A stretch of 64,000 nt of DNA from Pseudomonadota bacterium (GCA_023426545.1 JAFAAN010000137.1:1-64000); one strand, 5' to 3'. Counted from the stretch's first letter, positions 17,200 to 26,579 are shown. Notes: generated by a model from the letters alone, not told the origin. Numbers and translations are program-made.

Positions 17200-19371
17200 A
17201 TGGAGGACGGTGTGAAGCGTTCACGGATGAAGGCGGGCGCCGCCATGCTGTCGGGCGCGCTGCTCGCCGGTGGGGCGGTGGCCTGGGCCCAGGCGGTGGG
17301 CGCAGCGGCGGACACGGGCGGCGGCGCGGTGGGCGCGAGCACCGGCACGGAGGAGACCCCACCGCTGATGCTGTACGACGGGGGCCTGGCCTCCGGCTGG
17401 AATGACATCGGCTGGGCGCCGCGCGCGCTGCCCAGGGGCGCGCCCGCGCGCATGCGCCTGTTCAACCACGGCGGGTGGATTCTCTACCGGCCCAAGCTGG
17501 AGGGCACCTTCGGGGCGCTGACCTTCCGGCTCAGCGCCCCGGAGTCCTTCGGCGAGTTCCTGGAGGTCCGCCTGGACGCGCCGGGCGCCGCGAGCTTCCC
17601 GCGCATCCCCATCACCCCCGAGCTCGAGGTCCGCAAGGACGGCGAGTGGGCGGAAATCGTCATCCCCATGGAGCAGCTCAACCCGCGCGGCCAGCCGTTC
17701 GACCGCGTGGTGCTGCGCGCCTCCAAGAGCGTGGGCCGCGACTGGGTGCTCTTCGACAAGGTGGCGCTGGTGCCGCTGCCGCCCGAGCTCGCCGCCGCGC
17801 TGGCCGCGGGCGGCGGCCGCACGGGCCAGGGCAGTGGCCGCGAGGCCCCCATGACCATCGACTGCACCGCGCCGGGCCACCGCATCAGCCCGCTCATCTA
17901 CGGCATCGCCTTCGACGGGCTCACGGAGAAGCGGGACACGCACCAGTACCAGCTGGGCGCCACCACGCGACGCTGGGGCGGCAACCCCACGTCCCGCTAC
18001 AACTGGAAGCTGGGCGGCGCGTGGAACAGCGCGAACGACTGGTTCTACCAGAACGTCGACATCGGCCTGAGCTACGACGACTTCCTGGAGTCCAACCGCA
18101 AGCACGGCCTCACCTCCGCGCTGACGGTGCCCCTGCTGGGGTGGGTGGCCAAGGACACGAAGTCCGTGGGCTTCCCCGTGTTGCGCTTCGGCCCGCAGCA
18201 GAAGGAGGACAACGGCTCGGGCAACGGGCTCGCGCGGGACGGCACACCGCTGAAGCCCGGCGCGCCGTCGCTCACCAGCACCGAGGCCCCGCCGGAGTTC
18301 GTCGCCGAGTGGGTCCGCACCATCCGGAAGAAGGACCAGGAGCGGGGCCAGCGCAGCGTCCAGATGTACATCCTGGACAACGAGCCCATGCTCTGGAACT
18401 CCACGCACCGCGACGTGCACCCGGAGCCGCTCACCTATGACGGGCTCCTGGAGCGCACCATCGCCTACGGCACGGCGGTGCGTAAGGAGGACCCGGAGGC
18501 CCTCATCGCGGGCCCGGCCGAGTGGGGCTGGACGAACTACCTGTGGTCCGCGGCGGACTTCGCGCCGGGGAAGATGCCGCACTCGGACCGGCGCGCGCAC
18601 GGCAACGTCCCGCTGGTGCCCTGGTACCTGCGGCAGCTGCGCGAGCACGAGAAGAAGACGGGCGTGCGGCTGCTCGACGTGCTGGACCTGCACTTCTATC
18701 CACAAACGGACGTGGGCGTGGGCCTGGAGGGCAACACGGACCCGGTCACCAACGCGCGCCGCATCCGCTCCACGCGCGGGCTGTGGGACCCCACGTACAA
18801 GGACGAGTCCTGGATTGGTGAGCCCATCCGGCTGATTCCGCGCATGAAGGAGTGGATCGCCGAAAACTCCCCCGGCCTGCGCATCTCCATTGGCGAGTAC
18901 AACTTCGGCGCCTTCCGGCACATGAGCGGTGGCCTGGCCCAGGCCGAGACGCTGGGCCGCTTCGCGCAGGAGAACATCTACGCCGCCTACTTCTGGCAGT
19001 ACCCCACAGAGGGCGACCCGGTGTTCTGGGCGTTCCGCGCGTACCGGAACTTCGATGGCAAGGGGGGCCGCTTCCAGGACTGGTGGGTGCCGGCGAAGGC
19101 CCCCGAGGGCACCAGCGTGTTCGCCTCGCGGGACGAGGCGGGCGGCAAGCTGGTAGCGGTGGTGCTCAACTTCGACCCGGACCAGGCCGCCCAGGCGCGG
19201 ATTGAGCTCAAGGGCTGCGGGACACTCGACAGCGTGCGCGTGCTGGGCTACTCGGGCGCACCTGGGGGGTTCACCGAGCAGACTCCCGGTGCGAAGGCCG
19301 CGGGCTCACTGACACAGCGGCTGCCGCCCTATTCCATGACCGTGCTCGACCTGACGGTGAAGAAGCCATGA
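17200..19371 (+). CDS. epsB: Secreted GH44 glycoside hydrolase, EpsB-like
   Basis: 723-residue enzyme with an N-terminal signal segment (Arg/Lys then an Ala/Gly/Leu-rich stretch, residues 8-35). A carbohydrate-binding-like beta domain covers roughly residues 50-200 and a GH44 (beta/alpha)8 barrel follows from about 220. The acid/base Glu lies in YILDNEPMLWN near residue 393 and the nucleophile Glu in ISIGEYNFG near residue 566. A C-terminal beta-sandwich of about 80 residues closes the protein. The family cleaves beta-1,4-glucans and xyloglucan. In the eps operon it may trim or release EPS. Start ATG at 17200; ATG at 17227 is also possible. It overlaps epsA by 4 bp. Confidence 0.87.
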   Translation: MEDGVKRSRMKAGAAMLSGALLAGGAVAWAQAVGAAADTGGGAVGASTGTEETPPLMLYDGGLASGWNDIGWAPRALPRGAPARMRLFNHGGWILYRPKLEGTFGALTFRLSAPESFGEFLEVRLDAPGAASFPRIPITPELEVRKDGEWAEIVIPMEQLNPRGQPFDRVVLRASKSVGRDWVLFDKVALVPLPPELAAALAAGGGRTGQGSGREAPMTIDCTAPGHRISPLIYGIAFDGLTEKRDTHQYQLGATTRRWGGNPTSRYNWKLGGAWNSANDWFYQNVDIGLSYDDFLESNRKHGLTSALTVPLLGWVAKDTKSVGFPVLRFGPQQKEDNGSGNGLARDGTPLKPGAPSLTSTEAPPEFVAEWVRTIRKKDQERGQRSVQMYILDNEPMLWNSTHRDVHPEPLTYDGLLERTIAYGTAVRKEDPEALIAGPAEWGWTNYLWSAADFAPGKMPHSDRRAHGNVPLVPWYLRQLREHEKKTGVRLLDVLDLHFYPQTDVGVGLEGNTDPVTNARRIRSTRGLWDPTYKDESWIGEPIRLIPRMKEWIAENSPGLRISIGEYNFGAFRHMSGGLAQAETLGRFAQENIYAAYFWQYPTEGDPVFWAFRAYRNFDGKGGRFQDWWVPAKAPEGTSVFASRDEAGGKLVAVVLNFDPDQAAQARIELKGCGTLDSVRVLGYSGAPGGFTEQTPGAKAAGSLTQRLPPYSMTVLDLTVKKP

Positions 19372-20183
19372 GCTCCGCCGCTGCCCCCGTGCCGCCGCAG
19401 CCTCCGTTCACCACCGGCCGTGCGCGCCTGCACATCGGCCAGCTCGCCATCGACCAGCTCACCTTCGACGAGGCGGTGGCGGAGATTGGCCGGCTGGTGG
19501 ACTCGCGCCAGGGCGGCTACGTCTTCACCGCCAACGTGGACCACGTGGTGCTGGCCGAGGACAACGTGGCCTTCCGCGAGGCGTACTCGCGCGCCACGAT
19601 TTCGGTGGTGGATGGCATGCCCATCGTCTGGGCCTCGCGAGCCATGGACGTGCCGCTGCCCGAGCGCATCGCCGGCTCGGACCTCATCCTCCCGCTGATG
19701 AAGCTGGGGGCGGAGCGCAAGTGGCGCGTGTACCTGCTGGGCGCGGGCCCGGGCGTGGCGGAGAAGGTGGGCCGCATCGTCAGCGAGCAGTACGGCGTGG
19801 AGGTGGTGGGCTGGGATTCGCCCATGGTGAGCCTGGACGGCGGGGACGCGCAGAACGACCCGATTGTGGCGCGCATCCGCGAGAAGGATCCGCACCTCCT
19901 CCTGGTGGCGCTCGGCAGCCCGAAGCAGGAGGTGTGGATTTCGCAGGTGGCGCCCAAGCTGGGCCCCACGGTGCCCATTGGCATTGGCGCTGGGCTGGAC
20001 TTCATCGCGGGGACGGCGAAGCGCGCGCCGGTGTGGATTTCGCGCGCGGGCTTCGAATGGCTCTACCGGCTGGTGAACGAGCCCAAGCGCCTGTGGCGGC
20101 GGTACATCCTGAATGACTCGCGCTTCGCCACGATTCTGCTGCGCGAGTTCTGGCAGCGGACCGGCGCGCAGAAGCCGGAGTAG
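19368..20183 (+). CDS. epsA: WecG/TagA/CpsF glycosyltransferase, EpsA-like
   Basis: 271-residue GT26 enzyme (N-acetylmannosaminyl- or hexosaminyl-transferase family) that extends an undecaprenyl-linked sugar on the inner side of the membrane. Visible motifs are the family's FTANVDHVVLAEDN, SVVDGMPIVW, LLGAGPGVAEK and ALGSPKQEVWI, followed by GIGAGLDFIAG and a C-terminal amphipathic region (EWLYRLVNEPKRLWRRY). The catalytic Asp is the one in VVDGMP by family knowledge. Last gene of the operon; its ATG overlaps the epsB stop. Confidence 0.9.
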   Translation: MSSAAAPVPPQPPFTTGRARLHIGQLAIDQLTFDEAVAEIGRLVDSRQGGYVFTANVDHVVLAEDNVAFREAYSRATISVVDGMPIVWASRAMDVPLPERIAGSDLILPLMKLGAERKWRVYLLGAGPGVAEKVGRIVSEQYGVEVVGWDSPMVSLDGGDAQNDPIVARIREKDPHLLLVALGSPKQEVWISQVAPKLGPTVPIGIGAGLDFIAGTAKRAPVWISRAGFEWLYRLVNEPKRLWRRYILNDSRFATILLREFWQRTGAQKPE

Positions 20184-20191
20184 CCGCAGCG

Positions 20192-20329
20192 CTACACGGG
20201 GGTGAACTTCATCCCAGTGGTCCCGGACCGTTCCCGTGCGGCCTCGAGGTCCTCGGAGACGATGAGGGTTCCCAGCTTGCACCGACTGGGGATTCCTATG
20301 TCGTGGTTGAGCTGGAAGTACCGTCTCAT
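20192..20329 (-). pseudogene. Collapsed Imm11-family immunity gene
   Basis: A 45-codon frame starting at ATG 20329 joins the two ends of an Imm11 protein and lacks the middle. Its first residues MRRYFQLNHD match the start of the intact immunity protein at 21,694 (MTKRYFRLTED). Its end LIVSEDLEAARERSGTTGM then KFTPV matches that protein's end (LIVSEDIKTALEESGATGV then EFTPV). About 140 residues are missing. It lies on the opposite strand, between epsA and the toxin gene. It is best read as the scar of an earlier toxin-immunity pair. Confidence 0.75.
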
Positions 20330-20343
20330 CTCGGAGGAGCGCC

Positions 20344-21681
20344 ATGATGCGTCGCTGCGTCGTGCTGTGGTTCCTGCTTCTGGTGTCCGGTTGCTCAACG
20401 AGCCGTTCCGTTCGACTGGATACGGGCCGCGACACGTTCCTCGTCATTCCGCGCGAGGAAGCAGGCTCCAGGCCGCGCGAAGCCGAACTCACCACCGACG
20501 AATTCAAGGGTTCACTGCGGGAACTCGCCAGGGACGTTCGCTCGTTTCGCCACCCGACCCATGAGGCCCGACAGCGCTTCGGCGTCCCTTCCCGCGGTGG
20601 CGTCTACCGCTACGAGCCCCGCGGCCATCGGCTCATCCCTCAAGCGACGGGAGATGACGGCCCTCACCTCCTGGCGTCTTACGCTGACGAAGAGCTGACG
20701 CAAGCCTACGGACAGTGGTGCTCACGCAAGAAACAGCCCGGCGACTGCCTTCGCCTGCTGGATGAAGGTCCTGTGTTGGCCAGTGACGGCAAGTACACGC
20801 TGGCGATGGCCATCGCCATGGACTCCGTCTGGGATGAAACCGCCGAAGCGTTGGCGGACATGACGCATCCTCAAGCGCTGATGGCGACCGTGACGTCCGC
20901 GGTCAGCGTGTACTTGCTGCTGTGGACGCTTCCGGAGCCGGTGAGCAAGGGACTCGCCGCCCTCCTGACAGCCACTGCGATTGCATACCTGGGCGTAGAC
21001 ACGGTGTGGCGTCTGCTGGACGGGTGGCTCGTGCTTGTCCGCGAGGTGGACCAGGCCACGACCTTCGCGCAGCTCAGCACGGCAGGGGAGACCTACGGCG
21101 AGGTCCTTGGGGAGAATGCCGCGCGCATCTTCGTCATGCTTGCCACGACGGCCATCGGAAACACGGCGGGACTGGCTGCGAAATCGACAAGGCTTCCTGG
21201 CTCCGCACAGGCTGCGCTGAACGTCGAGGTGCAGGCGGGCTACCAGTTCGCGGCCCTCGGCAGCGTGAAATCCGTGGCCATGACAGCGGAGGGCTTCGCC
21301 ATCGCGCTCGCACCCCATGCGGTGGCCATGGCGGCAAGAGAGACGGCGACCTCCCGCACGCAGAAGCACCATCTCGCCACGAACAAGAACGAGATCTCCA
21401 CGGCGCGTGGCGGCCCCTGGACGCCAGAGTTCAGACGAATCTTCAAGCGCGCGGGAATGGAGCTGAAAGACCCTGACAACATCGTTCAGGTCCAGGGGCA
21501 CAAGGGGCCGCATCCGAGGGCCTACCACCAGGCTGTTCACGACAGACTCATCAACGCCACGGAAGGCTGCCGTACGATGGAGTCGTGCCGCAAAGCGCTG
21601 ACGACCGCGCTCAAGGAACTGGCCGAAGAGGTCTCCACACCAGGAACGAAGCTCCACAGGCTCCTGACCCGAGCCATGTGA
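20344..21681 (+). CDS. SitA-like lipoprotein toxin with AHH nuclease domain
   Basis: 445-residue polymorphic toxin. ATG at 20344 has GGAGGA 5 bases upstream. A lipoprotein signal ends in VSGC (Cys17), followed by Ser. The middle region (about 120-300) has hydrophobic stretches (VSVYLLLWTL, ALLTATAIAYLG) like the escort part of Myxococcus SitA toxins, which pass between kin by outer-membrane exchange. The last 105 residues are an AHH nuclease: HHLATNK at 342, then VQGHKGPHPRAYHQAVHD with four His around 386-399, and the conserved tail EGCRTMESCR. Immunity lies 12 bp downstream. The AHH assignment is strong; the SitA link and delivery route are inference. Confidence 0.82.
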   Translation: MMRRCVVLWFLLLVSGCSTSRSVRLDTGRDTFLVIPREEAGSRPREAELTTDEFKGSLRELARDVRSFRHPTHEARQRFGVPSRGGVYRYEPRGHRLIPQATGDDGPHLLASYADEELTQAYGQWCSRKKQPGDCLRLLDEGPVLASDGKYTLAMAIAMDSVWDETAEALADMTHPQALMATVTSAVSVYLLLWTLPEPVSKGLAALLTATAIAYLGVDTVWRLLDGWLVLVREVDQATTFAQLSTAGETYGEVLGENAARIFVMLATTAIGNTAGLAAKSTRLPGSAQAALNVEVQAGYQFAALGSVKSVAMTAEGFAIALAPHAVAMAARETATSRTQKHHLATNKNEISTARGGPWTPEFRRIFKRAGMELKDPDNIVQVQGHKGPHPRAYHQAVHDRLINATEGCRTMESCRKALTTALKELAEEVSTPGTKLHRLLTRAM

Positions 21682-21693
21682 GAGAAGGCCCCC

Positions 21694-22263
21694 ATGACGA
21701 AGCGCTACTTCAGGCTGACGGAGGACATGCAAGCCGGGAACTGGGACCTCGGCGACCCGGTGGACGCATCGGGCCACGAAGTGGACGACCTTTGGATGTA
21801 CACCGCCGGGCGTCCCATCCAGGCCGAAGGGCGCCTGAACATCCCCATCGACACACCGGGCAGGCCGTTGGACTTCTGCACCGTGGGGGTGGGCGTGATG
21901 CCAATCGTCCATGCCCGGGTGGCGTCATTCTTCGCGGAGCTCGCCCCGGATGATGTGCAACTCATCCCCGTGGACATCGAGGGTCATGCGTCTCAGCACC
22001 TCATCCTGGTCGCCACGAAGCTCATCCGCTGCATCGACGACGAGGCGTCCGAGGAGGTCCGCTACTGGAAGCCCGAGCATGGTCAGCCGGAACGCGTGGG
22101 CCAGTACCGTTCGGTCATCGGCCTCCGAATCGACCCCGCGAAGGTCGGCGACACCAAGGTGTTCCGCACCTGGGGATGGAAGCTCGCGCTCATTGTCTCG
22201 GAGGACATCAAGACCGCCCTCGAGGAGTCCGGCGCCACGGGCGTGGAGTTCACACCGGTATAA
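21694..22263 (+). CDS. Imm11-family immunity protein
   Basis: 189-residue acidic cytoplasmic protein that should bind and neutralise the adjacent AHH nuclease. It starts MTKRYFRLTED and ends GATGVEFTPV, both typical of myxobacterial Imm11 (DUF1629) proteins. Core segments FCTVGVGVMPIVH and WGWKLALIVSED are visible. It is 12 bp downstream of the toxin, and an AGAGAAGG stretch lies just ahead of the ATG. No signal peptide is present, as expected for protection against a nuclease delivered to the cytoplasm. The specific pairing is inferred from position. Confidence 0.8.
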   Translation: MTKRYFRLTEDMQAGNWDLGDPVDASGHEVDDLWMYTAGRPIQAEGRLNIPIDTPGRPLDFCTVGVGVMPIVHARVASFFAELAPDDVQLIPVDIEGHASQHLILVATKLIRCIDDEASEEVRYWKPEHGQPERVGQYRSVIGLRIDPAKVGDTKVFRTWGWKLALIVSEDIKTALEESGATGVEFTPV

Positions 22264-22435
22264 GGGCGAGCCGTCATGAAACCGCCGCTCCAACTGCCCG
22301 AGGAACTCCGATGAATGCTCCATTTCCGAGCACTGGATCTCGAGTCCTACGTCGAAAGGCTTCTCGAAGCCGCACCTTCTCCGTATCTTTACAGCCGCTC
22401 AGAACGCGTTGCGCGCTCGCCGCGAGGAGAATCAA

Positions 22436-22843
22436 GTGGAGTCTGGATTCACACGGTGGGGCAGTGTCGCTGTCGTGGCGCTTCTCGCTTTGGCAAGTTG
22501 CTCGAAGGGGACTGACATGGCCGGAGCCCCCGAAGACATCTATCGACGCTTCATGCTGGCCAATCTCACCGGTGACGAGAAGGTCATCCGTTCGCTCATC
22601 CTCGACAATCCGGACGCCGCATTGCTCTGGTCAGGCGGCTCCTATCCCGAGCCCGTGGCTGCCGCGCTCGGGAAGCAGTACCGCGAGATGCAAATCACCC
22701 GCGTCATGGATGAGCCCGAACGGGTCGTGCTCCAGAGTTCCGCCGCACCCGTCCCCATGGAAGTCCGCCGTGTCAACGGTGAGTGGAAGCTCGACGCGGC
22801 GCCGCTCATCGAGTTCCGCAAGAAGTCAGCGGCTCGCCCCTGA
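22436..22843 (+). CDS. Small lipoprotein next to the toxin cassette
   Basis: 135 residues from GTG 22436, chosen because AGGAG lies 7 bases upstream and a signal peptide with lipobox LASC (about residue 21) follows. The mature part resembles an NTF2-like/DUF4878 fold only in general pattern (EDIYRRFMLANLTGDEKVIR, then VRRVNGEWKLDAAPLI). Function unknown. The 170 bp between the immunity gene and this start contain only scraps, including a 12-codon frame MKPPLQLPEELR and an open frame without a start, consistent with repeated cassette turnover. Confidence 0.65.
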   Translation: MESGFTRWGSVAVVALLALASCSKGTDMAGAPEDIYRRFMLANLTGDEKVIRSLILDNPDAALLWSGGSYPEPVAAALGKQYREMQITRVMDEPERVVLQSSAAPVPMEVRRVNGEWKLDAAPLIEFRKKSAARP

Positions 22844-23039
22844 GCCCACGGGCCATCGTGCGTGAGTCACTCCACCGGGCCCCAAGCGGGTCCTGGCGGC
22901 CTCCATGACAGCCGCTGCCGAAATGGCCGTCGCGCGGGCGGTCCAGGGATGCAATTCCCCCGCGCTGACTGCGCAAGCACGCCCTTGAGTCAGACGAGTT
23001 CAACCTGCCAGACAGGTCCTCCCGCCTGACCACGCGTTC

Positions 23040-23741
23040 ATGCAATATCCGACACCCATGACCTCCTGGAACCGCGGACCGGGAGCGCCACCCTCGGCGC
23101 TGCTGCGGCACGCGCTGGCGACGCTGAAGCAGCACTACGCCTGGGAGTACCGCGCCCTGGGCGAAGCCGAGGCCACCCGGAAGCTCCAAGCAGGGTTCGC
23201 CACCGCGCACCGCCAGGGACTGGGAGAGACCCCGCAGGCCGTCCTGTTCGCGCTCGGCCAGGTGCTCGCGGACGCCGCCGCTCCTGAGTATGACGCTGGC
23301 GCCTGGGCCACCACCTGCCGGCGCTCCGCCCCCGGGCACGGCGTGGCCAGGAGCCCGTGGAAGGGCGCGCTGACCATCCGCGCCGCCCAGATGCAGGCCT
23401 TCGAGCCTCCCGAGAAACCCAAGGTCCAAGACCGCCTGTTCGCCCACTTGAAGCGCGTGTTCCCCGAACGGATGCGCGCTCTTGGCCCCGCCGCCGCGCT
23501 CGCGCTCGTCGAAGCCGGCATCGCCACCGCCGAACGCCACGGCATCCAGGACGCGAAGAGCATCACCCTGCTCACCGACCTCGTCGTCGTGAAGGGCCCT
23601 GGCTTCGAGGACACCCCCGCCATGGCCTGGAGCGGCGCCATCCTGCGCTCGGCCTCCATCCCCTCCGAGGAGAAGGCCGGGATGATTCTCCGCATGCTGA
23701 AGCAGCGCGGCAGCGAGGTGCCCGATGCCACCAACCGCTGA
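23040..23741 (+). CDS. Unknown protein built of two repeats, first gene of effector-like cluster
   Basis: 233 residues; ATG at 23058 is an alternative start. The protein is an internal duplication: residues about 25-95 (LKQHYAWEYRALGEAEATRK) and 130-205 (LKRVFPERMRALGPAAALAL) share the pattern L..LK..F...RALG.A.A....AG.ATA.R.G. The second copy resembles small proteins often found beside PAAR/VgrG-linked effectors (...HGI...PGFEDTPAMAWSGAIL). No signal peptide. Its end overlaps the next gene by 17 bp. A role as adaptor or chaperone for the downstream zinc-peptidase-like protein is a guess. Confidence 0.7.
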   Translation: MQYPTPMTSWNRGPGAPPSALLRHALATLKQHYAWEYRALGEAEATRKLQAGFATAHRQGLGETPQAVLFALGQVLADAAAPEYDAGAWATTCRRSAPGHGVARSPWKGALTIRAAQMQAFEPPEKPKVQDRLFAHLKRVFPERMRALGPAAALALVEAGIATAERHGIQDAKSITLLTDLVVVKGPGFEDTPAMAWSGAILRSASIPSEEKAGMILRMLKQRGSEVPDATNR

Positions 23742-24309
23742 CTGGACCGACCGCGCCAGCCAGGACGTCGCCAACGTCCCTCCAGATGTCGGCACCCCCG
23801 TGATGCCCTGCCCCGCCACCGCGGCCACCGTCGTGGTCCAGGTGTGGTGCCCGGAGAACGGGCAACTCATCGGCGACACCTCCGTCCAGCTCACCGGCCC
23901 CACCGGACAACAGGGCGCCACCGCTGTCGACTCGGGCGCCGTCACCTTCCGCTCGCTGCGAGGCGGCCGCTATTCGCTGCAACTCACCCTCACGGGGGCG
24001 CACGCCAGGAACTACCGCATCGACGCGCCACCGGGCCCCTTCTCCCTCGCCGACGGCGAAACCCAGAGCATCATCGTCCCCGTCCGGTGCGTGATGCCCA
24101 AGGCCGTCGCCACTGTGAAGACGCGTCCTCCGCCCCGGGCCCAGGCCCAGGTGACGTCTCGAACGGGCGAGCCCGGCGCCTCCCAGCCCCTCGCTTCGGC
24201 CAAGGCCACCGCCGTCTCGCGCCCCCCGGCCTCCGTTCGCGCCAGCAGCACCTCCCCGCACCCCAGCTCCGCCAGGGCCTCCCTTTCCCCTCGGCCCCAG
24301 GGCGACTGA
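23725..24309 (+). CDS. Ig/prealbumin-like domain protein
   Basis: 194 residues without a signal peptide. Residues 30-125 form a carboxypeptidase-regulatory-like beta-sandwich (VVVQVWCPENGQLIGDTSVQ, then VTFRSLRGGRYSLQLTL and a segment FSLADGETQSIIV). The last 70 residues are low-complexity Ala/Pro/Ser/Arg. Such domains often accompany secreted or contact-delivered effectors. The gene overlaps its neighbour upstream and is 24 bp before the peptidase-like gene. Function unknown. Confidence 0.68.
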   Translation: MPPTADWTDRASQDVANVPPDVGTPVMPCPATAATVVVQVWCPENGQLIGDTSVQLTGPTGQQGATAVDSGAVTFRSLRGGRYSLQLTLTGAHARNYRIDAPPGPFSLADGETQSIIVPVRCVMPKAVATVKTRPPPRAQAQVTSRTGEPGASQPLASAKATAVSRPPASVRASSTSPHPSSARASLSPRPQGD

Positions 24310-24333
24310 ACCCCTCCCGACAAGGAGTTCCCC

Positions 24334-26574
24334 GTGCAATACGAGGTCTATGAAGGCGACCCCATCAAGCTGAAGGGCGTCGAGACCGAGGAAGCCGTCG
24401 AGTTCACGCTCATCAACACGGACGGCAAGGGCAAGGAAGAGAAGGTGACGGCCCAGCGCCACGAGCACACCTGCGGCAAGGTCCCCGCGGGGATGGAGAA
24501 CTACGTCATCTCGTGGAACTACAAGCTGCCGGAGCAGGAGGACCTCCTCTCGGGCCAGGACACCTTCCGCGTCTGGCCCAGGACCCTGAAGCTCGACGTC
24601 AAGATGCAGGAAGGCGCCAAGGGCTCCGCGGAGGGCTTCACCTTCTCGCTGGTGCAGGGCGAGAAGTCCGAGAAGCCCACGGTGACGGGCGGCAAATGGG
24701 CGGGCTCCCTCGAAAAGGAAGCGTACCGCTTCGATGCCGTCTCGCCCTGGAAGCTCGAGAAGAAGACGGCCTCCACGGAAGAGGCCGCGAGCTACGCGCT
24801 CGAGGTCTCCCAGCTCCCGTGGACGGCGAAAATCATCTCGCACACCGAAGGCAAGGCCGAGGACTCACCCTTCAAGCAGTACGTGAACCTCCCCATCACG
24901 GACGGCACGGACAAGGGGAACATCATGCGCGTGGAGGTGGCACCGCATGACAAGGCGCTCGGCTTGAAGGACCAGAAGCTCAGCGTGTGCGTCACCTTCA
25001 AGGCCTCCAACAGCAAGCGGACCACCCCTCGTCCAGCGCTCATCCTCAACGGCGCGACGCAGACCAGCACGGATCCGGACGCGGCGCCCGGGACGGCGGA
25101 CCTCGTCTACAAGGCGCAGCTCGCCCTGCCCGCGAATGGCGGCAGTTGTGAGTTCCATGTCCAGCTCGGCTACGCCGGCGGCGACATGTGTCACATCCAG
25201 GTCGGCTTCGATGACGGCACGGGCGACGACGAACTCTGGGTGTGCAACTGGCGGCGGCTGGAGTCCGAGTTCGTCGTCCCCCACAGCAGCCTGCGGCAGG
25301 GCTGGGACACCATCGTCAACAACGACGACGCGGCCCCCGGGCCGCACCCGGACTTCGCGGCCGCCCTCAAGCGAATCCTCGACCCGCTGTTCATCGAGCT
25401 GACGTTCCCCGACGCCTTCCGCGCCGTCTACACGGACGCCGACATCAATGCCCTGCTGTCGGCTCGGGGCGGCACGGCCACCTTCATCCTGCCGGGCGCG
25501 TACGTCCACGAAAGGCTCACTCCGGACAAGAACTGCACGTTCCTGTCTCCCAAGGACCTGGATGCCCTCCGGGACCGCGTCCTCCACAATCCGCCCGCGG
25601 ACCCTCGCCGGCTCATGCTCGTCTGGACGGACATGCTGCCCAAGACGCTGTCCGACGATAACGCGGACGTGAGCGCCGCGACGCCCGGCGAGTACGTGGC
25701 CACGTTCGAGCCCCCCTCCACCCCCATTGAGCACACCACGGCCAAAGGGCAGCTCATCGCCATGCGCAACCCGGTGTGCACGGGCCCCGCGGACCTGTGG
25801 GGCGTGGAGAAGGTCTACTGGCGCATCACCGGTTTCCGGAAGATGGGCGACACCGATTGGCTGCCGAAGGAGGTCATCTGGCAGGAACCCGAGACTGGGC
25901 AAGACCACCTCAACTCCCTCTGGGACTACTGGGAGACGCCCACGGAGGTCCTTCCAACGACCCAGGCGGAAGCCGAGAAGTGGGTCGACTTCGATTCCGC
26001 GAAGAAGTTCAAGATCAAGCTGCCCAACGTCGACCCCCAGGACCCGGGCCAGTACCTGACGGACTGGAATGGCTACGAGCACCGCATCCTGGTCACCGTG
26101 GGGCTTCGTCACTTCCAGATGGGGGCGAACGCCAACGCGGTCCAGGGGAAGATCCGGATGACGCCGTGCATGGGCCTGGGCACCGCGGAGGGCGTGGCGC
26201 GGACGCTGTGCCATGAAATCGGCCACAACCTGGGCCACGCGTACATCGAGAACAAGGGCTCTGCGACGGACGGCCGGGGCCGCCTCCCCAAGCACCAGAT
26301 TCCAGGAGTCCCTTTCGACGACTTCATCCCGGCGGGGTACTTCTATGCGGGCCGCGGGCACAAGGGCTCGCATTGCGCGCATGGATTGAAGGTGGGAGGA
26401 AAGGACCTGAGCATCAAGAGCTTCAACCTTCCCGACTACATGCTCGACAGCAACTGCGTCCTGTTCGGCGCGGGTGACCAGAGCAAGACGGTGCAGTTCA
26501 GTTATTGCCCGGAGTGCACGCGTTACATCAAGGCCAGCGACGCGCTCGACATCACCACGAACTGGAAGGCCTAG
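24334..26574 (+). CDS. Large protein with HEIGH zinc-peptidase motif, possible effector
   Basis: 746 residues from GTG 24334, with AGGAG 6 bases upstream. No signal peptide. The first 300 residues are beta-rich with many Lys/Glu/Thr and no recognised domain. A zinc-binding motif HEIGHNLGH lies at 627-635, preceded by EGVARTLC, giving two His ligands and the catalytic Glu. The third ligand may be His635 or one of the later His/Cys residues (HKGSHCAHG, CPECTRY). It looks like a toxin-type metallopeptidase in an operon of accessory proteins. Delivery by a type VI or other contact system is possible but no core secretion genes are in the window. Confidence 0.72.
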   Translation: MQYEVYEGDPIKLKGVETEEAVEFTLINTDGKGKEEKVTAQRHEHTCGKVPAGMENYVISWNYKLPEQEDLLSGQDTFRVWPRTLKLDVKMQEGAKGSAEGFTFSLVQGEKSEKPTVTGGKWAGSLEKEAYRFDAVSPWKLEKKTASTEEAASYALEVSQLPWTAKIISHTEGKAEDSPFKQYVNLPITDGTDKGNIMRVEVAPHDKALGLKDQKLSVCVTFKASNSKRTTPRPALILNGATQTSTDPDAAPGTADLVYKAQLALPANGGSCEFHVQLGYAGGDMCHIQVGFDDGTGDDELWVCNWRRLESEFVVPHSSLRQGWDTIVNNDDAAPGPHPDFAAALKRILDPLFIELTFPDAFRAVYTDADINALLSARGGTATFILPGAYVHERLTPDKNCTFLSPKDLDALRDRVLHNPPADPRRLMLVWTDMLPKTLSDDNADVSAATPGEYVATFEPPSTPIEHTTAKGQLIAMRNPVCTGPADLWGVEKVYWRITGFRKMGDTDWLPKEVIWQEPETGQDHLNSLWDYWETPTEVLPTTQAEAEKWVDFDSAKKFKIKLPNVDPQDPGQYLTDWNGYEHRILVTVGLRHFQMGANANAVQGKIRMTPCMGLGTAEGVARTLCHEIGHNLGHAYIENKGSATDGRGRLPKHQIPGVPFDDFIPAGYFYAGRGHKGSHCAHGLKVGGKDLSIKSFNLPDYMLDSNCVLFGAGDQSKTVQFSYCPECTRYIKASDALDITTNWKA

Positions 26575-26579
26575 CGGAC

